Positions 1 through 5,415 of a DNA stretch of 5,728 nucleotides are shown piece by piece. The DNA is from Chloroflexota bacterium. Lineage in GTDB: Bacteria; Chloroflexota; Anaerolineae; UBA1429. The stretch lies in the NCBI GenBank assembly GCA_012513725.1, contig JAAZBQ010000083.1, positions 1-5,728 on the forward strand, in the 5' to 3' direction. Under the pieces are notes generated by a model. That model made no database searches. It was not told the origin of the DNA and worked only from the letters and a program-made list of their open reading frames with translations. A program made the translations under genes and the position numbers. Numbering within the stretch: position 1 is the first letter of the stretch; each line of letters opens with the position of its first letter.

Positions 1-552
1 CTGCCGGTGCCCGATGTGATGGTGGGCGAGGTGCCCAGCCTGGTGGGCACCGACGGGCAGGCCAAGATGTCCAAGAGCCTGGGCAACGCCATCTTCCTCT
101 CCGACGACGCCAAGACGGTGCGCACCAAGGTCTTCGGCATGTATACCGACCCCAACCGCGTGCGCGCCGACATCCCCGGCCGCGTGGAGGGGAACCCGGT
201 GTTCATCTACCACGATACCTTTAACCCCAACCGGGAGGAGGTCGAGGACCTCAAGGCCCGCTATGTACAGGGCAAGGTCGGCGACGTGGAGGTCAAGGAA
301 AAGCTGGCCAACGCGCTGAACGCTTTCCTGGACCCCATCCGCGAGCGGCGGGCGGCGTACGAGGCGGAAAAGGGGCTCGTGGAGCGCATCATCTACGAGG
401 GCACCCAGCGTGCCACCCAGGAGGGAGAGGAGACGGTGCGGCTCATGCGCAAGGCGATGGGGCTGAGCGGCATGTGGAACCGCATCTCCCGCCGCGCCCG
501 CGAGGCGATCGCCAGGGACCCCCAGGCCGCCGTGACGCCGCAGGCCGAATAG
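1..552 (+). CDS. trpS: Tryptophanyl-tRNA synthetase, C-terminal part (5' end outside window)
   Basis: Class I aminoacyl-tRNA synthetase that charges tRNA-Trp with tryptophan in the cytoplasm. The frame is open from base 1, so the gene begins upstream; 183 codons are visible, ending in TAG at 550-552. The diagnostic signature is KMSKS (bases 64-78) in the context GTDGQAKMSKSLGN, the ATP-binding loop of class I synthetases. It is followed by the typical TrpRS pattern: a segment on the KT-R-K pattern, MYTDP, then GNPVFIYHD, and a helical anticodon-binding C-terminus ending in a basic stretch. In known TrpRS proteins (about 330-350 residues) the KMSKS loop sits near residue 195, so roughly the N-terminal half, with the HIGH motif, is missing only because of the window edge. 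A hairpin terminator follows 29 bp after the stop. Nothing looks broken. Confidence 0.95.
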   Translation: MPVPDVMVGEVPSLVGTDGQAKMSKSLGNAIFLSDDAKTVRTKVFGMYTDPNRVRADIPGRVEGNPVFIYHDTFNPNREEVEDLKARYVQGKVGDVEVKEKLANALNAFLDPIRERRAAYEAEKGLVERIIYEGTQRATQEGEETVRLMRKAMGLSGMWNRISRRAREAIARDPQAAVTPQAE

Positions 553-581
553 CCAGGAGGTCCGTGGCCCGAGCAAGAAGG

Positions 582-620
582 GGCGGGAGGATGTGGCGTT
601 CCACATCCTCCCGCCTTTTG
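582..620 (+). terminator. Intrinsic terminator of trpS, probably bidirectional
   Basis: A perfect 15-bp inverted repeat (582-596 pairing with 601-615) closes a CGTT tetraloop and is followed by TTTT at 616-619. Bases 578-581 (AAGG) can pair with the T tract and lengthen the stem. It lies between convergent genes, so it also stands downstream of the rhomboid gene stop (655) on the minus strand. The tract on that side (CCTTCTTG) is a weaker U run, so termination is best supported in the plus direction. Confidence 0.9.
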
Positions 621-654
621 CTATCCTCGCAGGGTGCGTGACCCGCTGCCGCGC

Positions 655-1344
655 TCAGTGGGGGCCGCGGTCATAGTCCTGCTGGCGCACCAGGATCGCC
701 CCGCCGCGCACCAGCAATCCGGCCACCACCCCGGTCACGAATCCCCCCAGGTGGGCAAACCAAGCCACGCCTCCCTCGGCAACCCCGAGGGCCCCGATGC
801 CCTGTACGACCTGGAACAGGAACCAGATGGCGAAAAAGGCCAGCGCCGAGATCTCGATGATGCGCACGAACAGGATGATGGGCACCACCACCCGCACCCG
901 AGCGTGGGGAAAGAGCACCAGGTAGGCGCCGGCAACGCCGGAGAGCGCCCCGCTGGCCCCCACGATGGGAATGGCCGAGGCGGGATCCACCGCCACCTGC
1001 GCCGCCGAGGCGGCCACCCCCGTCACCAAGTACAACACTAGGAAGGGCAGGATCCCCAGGTGATCCTCGACGTTATCGCCAAAGATCCAGAGAAAGATCA
1101 TGTTGCTCAGCAGGTGGCCCCAGTTGCCGTGGACGAACATCGCGGTGACGAGCGTCAGGAGCCCCTCGGCGTCCGGCGCCTCCAGTAGGCGCTGCGGGAC
1201 GATGCCGGCGTTGCGGAAGAACGCCTCCAGCGCCTCGGGCGGGAGGGTTAGTTGGTAGACAAAGACGGCTACGTTCAACACCATGAGGCCCACGGTGGCC
1301 AGCGGAAAGAAACGGCGAGGGTTTACGTCACCGATGGGGATCAT
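655..1344 (-). CDS. Rhomboid family intramembrane serine protease
   Basis: A 229-residue polytopic membrane protein that should cleave transmembrane substrates within the bilayer. The catalytic features are all visible: GASG at residues 129-132 with nucleophile Ser131, the partner His198 in AHLGGF, and the HxxxN motif (His77, Asn81) that in GlpG-type rhomboids stabilises the oxyanion. About six hydrophobic segments can be read (roughly 13-33, 62-90, 97-118, 125-147, 152-180 and 194-217), matching the minimal bacterial six-TM core with short termini. The ATG at 1344 is chosen because an AGGGAG Shine-Dalgarno lies just upstream (complement of 1354-1359). The frame stays open further upstream to 1455, but that extension is not family-like and would cross the likely promoter. 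The stop is TGA. It is transcribed alone, convergent with trpS and divergent from the GH2 gene. Its substrate is unknown. Confidence 0.93.
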   Translation of the reverse strand: MIPIGDVNPRRFFPLATVGLMVLNVAVFVYQLTLPPEALEAFFRNAGIVPQRLLEAPDAEGLLTLVTAMFVHGNWGHLLSNMIFLWIFGDNVEDHLGILPFLVLYLVTGVAASAAQVAVDPASAIPIVGASGALSGVAGAYLVLFPHARVRVVVPIILFVRIIEISALAFFAIWFLFQVVQGIGALGVAEGGVAWFAHLGGFVTGVVAGLLVRGGAILVRQQDYDRGPH

Positions 1345-1352
1345 CGCGGCAG

Positions 1353-1360
1353 TCTCCCTG
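1353..1360 (-). promoter_or_regulatory. Ribosome binding site of the rhomboid gene
   Basis: On the minus strand this reads CAGGGAGA, with the GGGAG core about 9-10 nt before the ATG at 1344-1342. It decides the start codon: candidate starts further upstream would add an unrelated arginine- and proline-rich N-terminus. Confidence 0.7.
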
Positions 1361-1401
1361 CGCAACGAGGCGCGTTCTGTGAGTGGGTGCCAGGCCCCTC
1401 C

Positions 1402-1410
1402 ATTGTACCA
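1402..1410 (-). promoter_or_regulatory. Extended -10 promoter of the rhomboid gene
   Basis: The minus strand reads TGGTACAAT: a TG dinucleotide one base before the hexamer TACAAT, which is the extended -10 form of a sigma-70 promoter. No good -35 hexamer is seen at 16-18 bp spacing (GCGAGT at 17), consistent with reliance on the extended -10. The predicted start of transcription near 1395 gives a leader of about 50 nt. Confidence 0.55.
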
Positions 1411-1466
1411 TAATCGGCGCGGGCACTCGCCCCTTGGCGGCCCTCTGTATCCCAAGATGGTCGGCC

Positions 1467-1504
1467 TCTTCTATGGGCTGCGGTGGCCGCCCGCCCATAG
1501 AGGA
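1467..1504. repeat. Imperfect inverted repeat (hairpin) between divergent promoters
   Basis: Outer arms 1470-1478 (TCTATGGGC) and 1493-1501 (GCCCATAGA) are a perfect 9-bp inverted repeat, extendable by three pairs (one G-T) to 1467/1504. Inside, GCGG (1480-1483) pairs with CCGC (1487-1490) around a TGG loop, with T1479 and CC1491-1492 unpaired. No T tract follows on either strand, so it does not look like a terminator. It lies upstream of both predicted promoters, so it is probably a DNA element such as a protein-binding site, or a chance GC-rich palindrome. Confidence 0.45.
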
Positions 1505-1580
1505 CCACCTCGGCTCGGGATAGCATGAAGGTTCTTGGCATTGGGCGCCAGAGGGTGCCGCTGTCTCCGCCCGATCGCGG

Positions 1581-1609
1581 TTGACACCGCACGCTCCGGA
1601 ACCTAGAAT
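1581..1609 (+). promoter_or_regulatory. Near-consensus sigma-70 promoter of the GH2-PDO-nagA run
   Basis: TTGACA (1581-1586) is a perfect -35 hexamer. It is separated by exactly 17 bp from TAGAAT (1604-1609), one mismatch from the -10 consensus. The predicted start of transcription is near 1616, giving a leader of about 67 nt before the ATG at 1683. No comparable promoter is seen between the downstream genes, so this one probably drives the whole co-directional run. Confidence 0.85.
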
Positions 1610-1620
1610 GCATACGTTCT
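1605..1620. promoter_or_regulatory. Imperfect palindrome over the -10 and start site (possible operator)
   Basis: AGAATGCATACGTTCT has two 8-bp halves that match as an inverted repeat at 6 of 8 positions. It overlaps the -10 hexamer and the predicted transcription start, where a repressor would block initiation. No regulator gene is in the window, so this is only a candidate; short imperfect palindromes occur by chance. Confidence 0.25.
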
Positions 1621-1638
1621 CGGGGAGCGTTCCTCGAG
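1619..1638 (+). other. Leader hairpin at the 5' end of the GH2 transcript
   Basis: Bases 1619-1626 pair with 1631-1638 (8 bp, one G-U) around a GCGT loop, starting about 3 nt after the predicted transcription start. A CU-rich stretch follows, not a U run, so it is not a terminator. Hairpins this close to a 5' end can stabilise mRNA; that role is inferred here. Confidence 0.35.
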
Positions 1639-1669
1639 CCGCCCCCTTACCCTCTCTCTCAGCACGACG

Positions 1670-1675
1670 AAAGGA
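1670..1675 (+). promoter_or_regulatory. Ribosome binding site of the GH2 gene
   Basis: AAAGGA lies 7 nt before ATG 1683. It selects this start over the in-frame candidates further upstream, one of which (TTG at 1581) is the -35 element itself and another (ATG at 1608) overlaps the -10. Confidence 0.7.
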
Positions 1676-1682
1676 CCCAGGC

Positions 1683-3416
1683 ATGGACATCCCGCGCCCC
1701 GAATATCCGCGCCCCCAGATGGTGCGCGAGCGCTGGCTCAACCTGAACGGTCGCTGGGCGTTCGAGTTCGACCCCGGCCGCAGCGGCATGCAGCGGGGGC
1801 TGCCCGAGGCCGAGGGCCTGCGCGGGGAGATCCTGGCGCCCTACTGCCCAGAGAGCCGCCTCTCGGGGCTGGGCGAGGTGGACTTTCACCCTGGCGTGTG
1901 GTACCGGCGGACCTTTCGCCTGCCGGCGGATTGGGAGGGCGGTCGCGTGCTCCTGCACATCGGCGCCGTGGACCACGACGCCTGGGTGTGGGTGAACGGA
2001 CGCCTGGCGGGGCAACATCGCGGGGGGTTCACTCCCCTGGAGATGGACGTCACCGATTACCTCGTGCGCGGCGAGAACGTCGTGACCATCCACGCCCAGG
2101 ACGAGACCCGCGACCCGCTCGTCGCCGGGGGCAAGCAGTGCCCGGATTACGCCTCGCGCCGCTGCCACTATACCCGCACCACGGGGATCTGGCAGACGGT
2201 GTGGCTGGAGCCGGTGCCCGGCGCCTATGTCCGTCGCCTGCGGATGACGCCGGACCTGGCCGGAGGGCGGCTGTTCCTCGAGGTGCACCTGGGGGGCCGC
2301 GCCGAGGGCGGGCGCCTGGTGGCCCGGGCGTCGCTGGATGGCCAGCCCGCCGGCGAGGCCGAGGCGCGCACGGCGGGGCGGGTGGCCCGGCTGGTGCTGC
2401 CCGTCGAAGACCCGCAGCCGTGGGCGCCGGGCAGCCCGACGCTCTACGACCTGGAGGTCGCGTTCGAGGGCGCCGACGGCTCCCGCGACGCCGTCTCCTC
2501 CTACTTTGGCCTGCGCTCCGTGGACCTGGCCGAGCGCGCCATCCTGCTGAACGGCGCGCCGCTCTTCCAGCGGCTGGTGCTCGACCAGGGCTTCTACCCG
2601 GACGGTATCTTTACCGCCCCGAGCGACGAGGCCCTTCGGCGCGACATCGAGATCTCCATGGGGTTAGGGTTCAACGGGGCGCGCCTCCACCAGAAGGTGT
2701 TCGAGCCGCGCTTCCTCTACTGGGCGGATCGGATGGGCTACCTCGTCTGGGGCGAGTTCGCCTCCTGGGGGCTGGACGTCAGCCGCCCCGAGGCGCTGGA
2801 GGTTCTGTTGCCGCAGTGGCTGGAGGCCGTAGAGCGCGATTACAACCACCCCGCCCTGGTGGGCTGGTGCCCGCTCAACGAGACGCAGCCCGATCAGGAC
2901 CCCGAGGTGATCCGCTCGGTCTACCGTGCCACCAAGGCCATCGACGCCACCCGCCCGACCATCGATACCAGCGGCTACCAGCACGTGGAGACGGACATCT
3001 ATGACGTCCACGACTATAACCAGGACGTCGCCTCGTTCCGCGACCGCTACGACGCCTTTGCCCGGGGCGAGGAGCCGTTCCGCAACCGCGCCGAGCGCGA
3101 CGCGCCGTATCTCGGCCAGCCCTATTTCGTCAGCGAGTACGGCGGCATCTGGTGGAACCCCGATCAGCAGGACGAGCGGGGCTGGGGATACGGCGGCGTG
3201 GAGGGGCGGCCGCGCTCGCCGGAGGAGTTCCTGGCCCGCTACGAGGGGCTGACCCGGGCGCTGTTGGAGAACCCGCGCATGTGCGCGTTCTGCTACACCC
3301 AGTTGTACGACGTCGAGCAAGAGGTGAACGGACTCTATACCTACGACCGCACCCCCAAATTCGATCCCTCCCTCGTACGTAGGATCAACGCTGCCAAGGC
3401 AGTCATCGAAGAGTAA
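1683..3416 (+). CDS. Glycoside hydrolase family 2 protein (beta-glycosidase)
   Basis: A 577-residue GH2 enzyme that should hydrolyse a beta-glycosidic bond with retention. Domain order: jelly-roll sugar-binding domain about 10-180 (LNGRWAFEFD, then GVWYRRTF, then VNGRLAGQHRGGFTP), an immunoglobulin-like domain about 185-275, and a TIM barrel about 285-577 (DQGFYPDG, ISMGLGFNGARLHQK). The acid/base is probably Glu400 in WCPLNET, where many GH2 enzymes have a GNE motif, and the nucleophile Glu485 in VSEYGG. No signal peptide or membrane segment is seen, so it acts in the cytoplasm on imported substrate. The length is close to beta-glucuronidase-type members and well below LacZ. Beta-galactosidase, beta-glucuronidase and other specificities cannot be separated by eye. 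It is the first gene of the run; the stop TAA is 14 bp before the next start. Confidence 0.9.
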   Translation: MDIPRPEYPRPQMVRERWLNLNGRWAFEFDPGRSGMQRGLPEAEGLRGEILAPYCPESRLSGLGEVDFHPGVWYRRTFRLPADWEGGRVLLHIGAVDHDAWVWVNGRLAGQHRGGFTPLEMDVTDYLVRGENVVTIHAQDETRDPLVAGGKQCPDYASRRCHYTRTTGIWQTVWLEPVPGAYVRRLRMTPDLAGGRLFLEVHLGGRAEGGRLVARASLDGQPAGEAEARTAGRVARLVLPVEDPQPWAPGSPTLYDLEVAFEGADGSRDAVSSYFGLRSVDLAERAILLNGAPLFQRLVLDQGFYPDGIFTAPSDEALRRDIEISMGLGFNGARLHQKVFEPRFLYWADRMGYLVWGEFASWGLDVSRPEALEVLLPQWLEAVERDYNHPALVGWCPLNETQPDQDPEVIRSVYRATKAIDATRPTIDTSGYQHVETDIYDVHDYNQDVASFRDRYDAFARGEEPFRNRAERDAPYLGQPYFVSEYGGIWWNPDQQDERGWGYGGVEGRPRSPEEFLARYEGLTRALLENPRMCAFCYTQLYDVEQEVNGLYTYDRTPKFDPSLVRRINAAKAVIEE

Positions 3417-3424
3417 GAGGAGGT
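3417..3424 (+). promoter_or_regulatory. Strong ribosome binding site of the PDO selenoprotein gene
   Basis: GAGGAGGT is almost fully complementary to the 16S rRNA 3' end and sits 6 nt before ATG 3431, directly after the GH2 stop. It fixes the start and points to translational linkage with the GH2 gene. Confidence 0.85.
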
Positions 3425-3430
3425 TGAGTT

Positions 3431-4156
3431 ATGGCACTCTTGGGAGACAGGGATCGGCAATTCCTCACGGAGCATTTCGGGAGCCATCTGGACAAGCCCG
3501 TCAAGCTGCTCTTCTTCACCCAGACCATCGCCTGCCAGTTCTGCAAGGAGACCGGCCAGATCCTCGAGGAAGTGGCCGACCTGTCGGACAAGATCAGCGT
3601 GGAGACCTACAACTTTGTCACCGACAAGGAGGCGGCAGAGGAATACGGCATCGACAAGATCCCGGCGACGGTGGTGATGGGCGAGAAGGACTATGGCATC
3701 CGCTTTTACGGGATCCCGTCCGGCTACGAGTTCACCTCCCTCGTTGAGGACATTGTGGACGTCTCCAAGGGGGAGACGGGCCTGTCCGCCGAGAGCCTGG
3801 AGGTGCTCGCCAAGCTCCAGGAACCCATGCACATCCAGGTGTTCATCACCCCCACTTGACCGTACTGCCCATCCGCGGTGCGGATGGCCCACAGTGCGGC
3901 GATCGCCTCGGACATGGTGCGGGCGGACATGGTGGAATCGATCGAGTTCCCGCACCTGGCGAACAAGTACCAGGTGTACGGCGTGCCGCGCACCATCTAC
4001 AACGAGGACACCTACATGGAGGGGGCGGCGCCCGAGTACCTCTTTGTGGCCAAGCTGCAGCAAGCCGCGGGCCTGATGACGGAGGCCGACGTGGAGGCCC
4101 TCTTCTCCGACGCCACCACCCAGGTGCAGGCACTGGACGAGTCCGAAGACGAGTAG
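3431..4156 (+). CDS. Protein disulfide oxidoreductase (two thioredoxin folds), predicted selenoprotein with Sec143
   Basis: A glutaredoxin-like/PDO family protein of two tandem thioredoxin units, a cytoplasmic dithiol-disulfide exchanger. With TGA read as selenocysteine it is 241 residues, close to archaeal PDOs (about 226). The N-terminal unit has the redox motif CQFC (Cys35, Cys38) and cis-Pro78 in KIPATVV. The C-terminal unit begins at about 135 (VFITPT) with U143-P144-Y145-C146, then PSAVRMAHSAAI, and cis-Pro186 in GVPRTIY. In known PDOs, as recalled, the two motifs are CQYC and CPYC, so the TGA (3857-3859) replaces precisely the first, attacking cysteine. The frame is unchanged on both sides, ruling out a frameshift. 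A SECIS-like hairpin follows directly. The tail is acidic (ALDESEDE). It lies between the GH2 and nagA-like genes. Alternatives are a TGC-to-TGA nonsense mutation, a sequencing error, or a 142-residue truncated single-domain product. Confidence 0.85.
3857..3859 (+). other. In-frame TGA, predicted selenocysteine codon
   Basis: The codon follows ...Phe-Ile-Thr-Pro-Thr and precedes Pro-Tyr-Cys-Pro, at the cysteine position of a CxxC redox site. The next base is C, the same 3' context as the Sec codon of E. coli fdhF. TGA is also used as a true stop in this window (rhomboid and nagA-like genes) and Trp is TGG throughout, so general reassignment of TGA to Trp is not supported. Confidence 0.8.
3860..3899 (+). 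promoter_or_regulatory. Bacterial SECIS-like hairpin directly after the in-frame TGA
   Basis: The lower stem pairs 3860-3867 (CCGTACTG) with 3892-3899 (CAGTGCGG): 8 bp with one G-U. A small internal loop follows (C3868 against CCCA 3888-3891). The upper stem pairs 3869-3876 (CCATCCGC) with 3880-3887 (GCGGATGG): 8 perfect bp closed by a GGU loop (3877-3879). The loop starts 17 nt after the TGA; in E. coli fdhF the GGUC loop is about 18 nt after. Bacterial SECIS elements characteristically have a G in the first two loop positions and lie inside the coding region just after the UGA, where they bind SelB. The bulged U known from fdhF is not obvious here. Confidence 0.75.
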
Positions 4157-4181
4157 GCTGCCGATCGATAGCGCGTGAGCC

Positions 4182-4187
4182 AGGAGG
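4182..4187 (+). promoter_or_regulatory. Ribosome binding site of the nagA-like gene
   Basis: AGGAGG lies 7 nt before ATG 4195 and fixes that start. The same frame is open further upstream through the end of the PDO gene, but that stretch is out of frame with PDO and has no NagA-like content. Confidence 0.85.
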
Positions 4188-4194
4188 AACAGCG

Positions 4195-5385
4195 ATGCGG
4201 GCCGTGCTGAACGGGGCCATCTATACCCCGACGCGGATCATTCCCCGGGAGGGCGTCGTCCTCGTCGAGGACGGCGTCATCGTGGACGTCGGCACGGTGG
4301 ACCAGGTGGGGGTGCCCGAGGGCGCCGAGCGCGTGGACGCCGGCGGCGGGATCATCTGCCCCGGGTACGTCGATATCCACGTCCACGGCGGGGGCGGGGC
4401 GGATGCCGCCGACGGCACCCCGGAGGCGGTGCGCATGGCCGCCTGCCGGCTGGCCCGGGCGGGGACGACGTCCTTTTTGCCCACCACCGCCACCGCGCCC
4501 TTTGCCGAGATCTGGGAGGCGTTCGACGCCATCGCCGCGGTGATGGGCGACAGGCGCCCCGAGGAGGCCCGGGCCCTGGGCATCCACATGGAGGGGCCGC
4601 TGTTCAGCCTCCAGCAGGTGGGGGCGCACAACGCCTCCCTCCTGCGCATGCCCGACGCCGAGGAGCGGGAGCGGCTCTTGAGTTACTCGGGCAGCCTGGC
4701 CCGGGTCACCCTGGCGCCGGAGCGCGAGGGGGCCATGGACCTCATCCGCGACCTGAGCGCCCGAGGGGTGCTCGTCTCCGGAGGGCACTCGGACGCCCTC
4801 TATGCCGAGGTCTGCGCGGCGATGGAGGCGGGCTTGCGCCACATCACCCACCTGTGGAGCAGTATGTCGCTCATGCGCCGCATCGGCCCCAAGCGGCACT
4901 CGGGGATGCTGGAGGCCGCCCTGGTGGAGGACGGCCTGACGGCGGAGATGATCGCCGACGGCTACCACTTGCCTACCAGCCTGATGAAGATCGCCTACCG
5001 GATGAAGGGGCCCGAAAAGCTGGCGCTGGTAAGCGACGCGATGCGGGCCTCGGGGATGGGGCCGGGGGAGTACGACCTGGCCGGGATCGTGGCCGTCGTC
5101 GAGGAGGGGGCCGGTGTGGCCGTTACCCGGGATCGCAAAGCGTTCGCCGGCTCGATCTCCACGATGGCCCGCTGCGTGCGCGAGGTGGTGCAGGTGGTGG
5201 GCGTCTCCTTGGTGGATGCCCTGCGCATGGCCACCGAGACCCCGGCCCGCATCGTCGGCGTCGAGGATCGCGTCGGCCGCCTGGCCCGGGGGCTGGCGGC
5301 GGACCTCCTGATCTTGGACCCGCTCACCCTCCTGCCCCGCCAGGTGATAGTGGGCGGCGAACTACTGGACGGGGTGGCCCCCTGA
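4195..5385 (+). CDS. nagA: N-acetylglucosamine-6-phosphate deacetylase-like amidohydrolase (NagA family)
   Basis: A 396-residue metal-dependent amidohydrolase; the family removes acetyl from GlcNAc-6-phosphate, giving GlcN-6-phosphate in amino-sugar breakdown. E. coli NagA is 382 residues. Visible: small beta-sandwich at both ends, HVHGGGG (His62, His64), metal-ligand Glu133 in HMEGP, GAHN (143-146), His198 in SGGHSD, His216 and His219 in HITHL, His258 in ADGYH, and catalytic Asp281 in LVSDAM, then a late TPAR motif (349-352). Having both histidines of HxH allows a two-metal site, unlike E. coli NagA. One departure: the family's usual HL-x-NAM is HLWSSM (219-224), followed by a longer, basic RRIGPKRHSG. 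The NAM region contributes to phosphate binding in known NagA, so the true substrate may differ. It sits 38 bp after the PDO gene, probably in the same operon. The fold is sure, the exact substrate less so. Confidence 0.82.
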   Translation: MRAVLNGAIYTPTRIIPREGVVLVEDGVIVDVGTVDQVGVPEGAERVDAGGGIICPGYVDIHVHGGGGADAADGTPEAVRMAACRLARAGTTSFLPTTATAPFAEIWEAFDAIAAVMGDRRPEEARALGIHMEGPLFSLQQVGAHNASLLRMPDAEERERLLSYSGSLARVTLAPEREGAMDLIRDLSARGVLVSGGHSDALYAEVCAAMEAGLRHITHLWSSMSLMRRIGPKRHSGMLEAALVEDGLTAEMIADGYHLPTSLMKIAYRMKGPEKLALVSDAMRASGMGPGEYDLAGIVAVVEEGAGVAVTRDRKAFAGSISTMARCVREVVQVVGVSLVDALRMATETPARIVGVEDRVGRLARGLAADLLILDPLTLLPRQVIVGGELLDGVAP

Positions 5386-5404
5386 GGGGGCAGCGCCGCA
5401 CGCC

Positions 5405-5409
5405 GAGGT
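5405..5409 (+). promoter_or_regulatory. Ribosome binding site of the DUF1848-like gene
   Basis: GAGGT lies 6 nt before ATG 5416. It supports a separate start rather than continuation from the nagA-like gene, which ends in the same reading frame 30 bp upstream. Confidence 0.6.
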
Positions 5410-5415
5410 AGACCG

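Larger units (their letters stand above)
1345..1682. other. Divergent intergenic region, no gene
   Basis: This 338-bp stretch separates the divergent rhomboid and GH2 genes. It contains the two outward promoters, the hairpin at 1467-1504, and the GH2 leader. Open frames crossing it on both strands have no recognisable protein character and no convincing start signals. I see no tRNA, riboswitch or mobile-element end here. Confidence 0.7.

Noticed and set aside
1345..1455. Longer N-terminus for the rhomboid protein
   Set aside because: The extra 37 residues are not family-like, lie across the extended -10 promoter, and the ATG at 1344 has its own Shine-Dalgarno.
1581..1682. Longer N-terminus for the GH2 protein
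   Set aside because: The upstream start at 1581 is the -35 hexamer itself and the intervening codons lie in the promoter and leader. ATG 1683 has an AAAGGA site at proper distance.
1898..3004. 368-codon plus-strand frame inside the GH2 gene
   Set aside because: It is an arginine-, alanine-, glycine- and proline-rich shadow of the GH2 frame with no domain signal.
3431..3859. A frameshifted or simply truncated PDO pseudogene
   Set aside because: There is no frame change, the only disruption is a TGA at a redox cysteine position, and both halves are otherwise intact. A single nonsense change cannot be fully excluded, but the hairpin and position favour Sec.
3857..3859. Genetic code with TGA read as tryptophan
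   Set aside because: TGA ends the rhomboid and nagA-like genes at normal family lengths, Trp is written TGG throughout, and Trp at a CxxC cysteine position makes no sense.
3341..4063. 240-codon frame antisense to the PDO gene, which might offer another explanation of the region
   Set aside because: It has no recognisable motif or ribosome binding site, and its openness follows from the codon composition of the plus-strand gene.
3878..4156. Separate 92-codon gene downstream of the TGA, starting at GTG 3878
   Set aside because: It is in the same frame as the upstream PDO half, has no Shine-Dalgarno sequence, and would start inside the thioredoxin fold after the active-site motif. It is the second half of one protein.
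4012..4968. 318-codon open frame antisense to the nagA-like gene
   Set aside because: It is rich in His, Gly, Arg and Pro in the manner of GC-rich shadow frames and matches no family, while the plus strand carries a clear enzyme.
5383..5415. A second TGA read-through joining the nagA-like and DUF1848-like frames, which are in the same phase
   Set aside because: The NagA-like protein is complete at this TGA, the next gene has its own Shine-Dalgarno and ATG, and I see no convincing hairpin in SECIS position.
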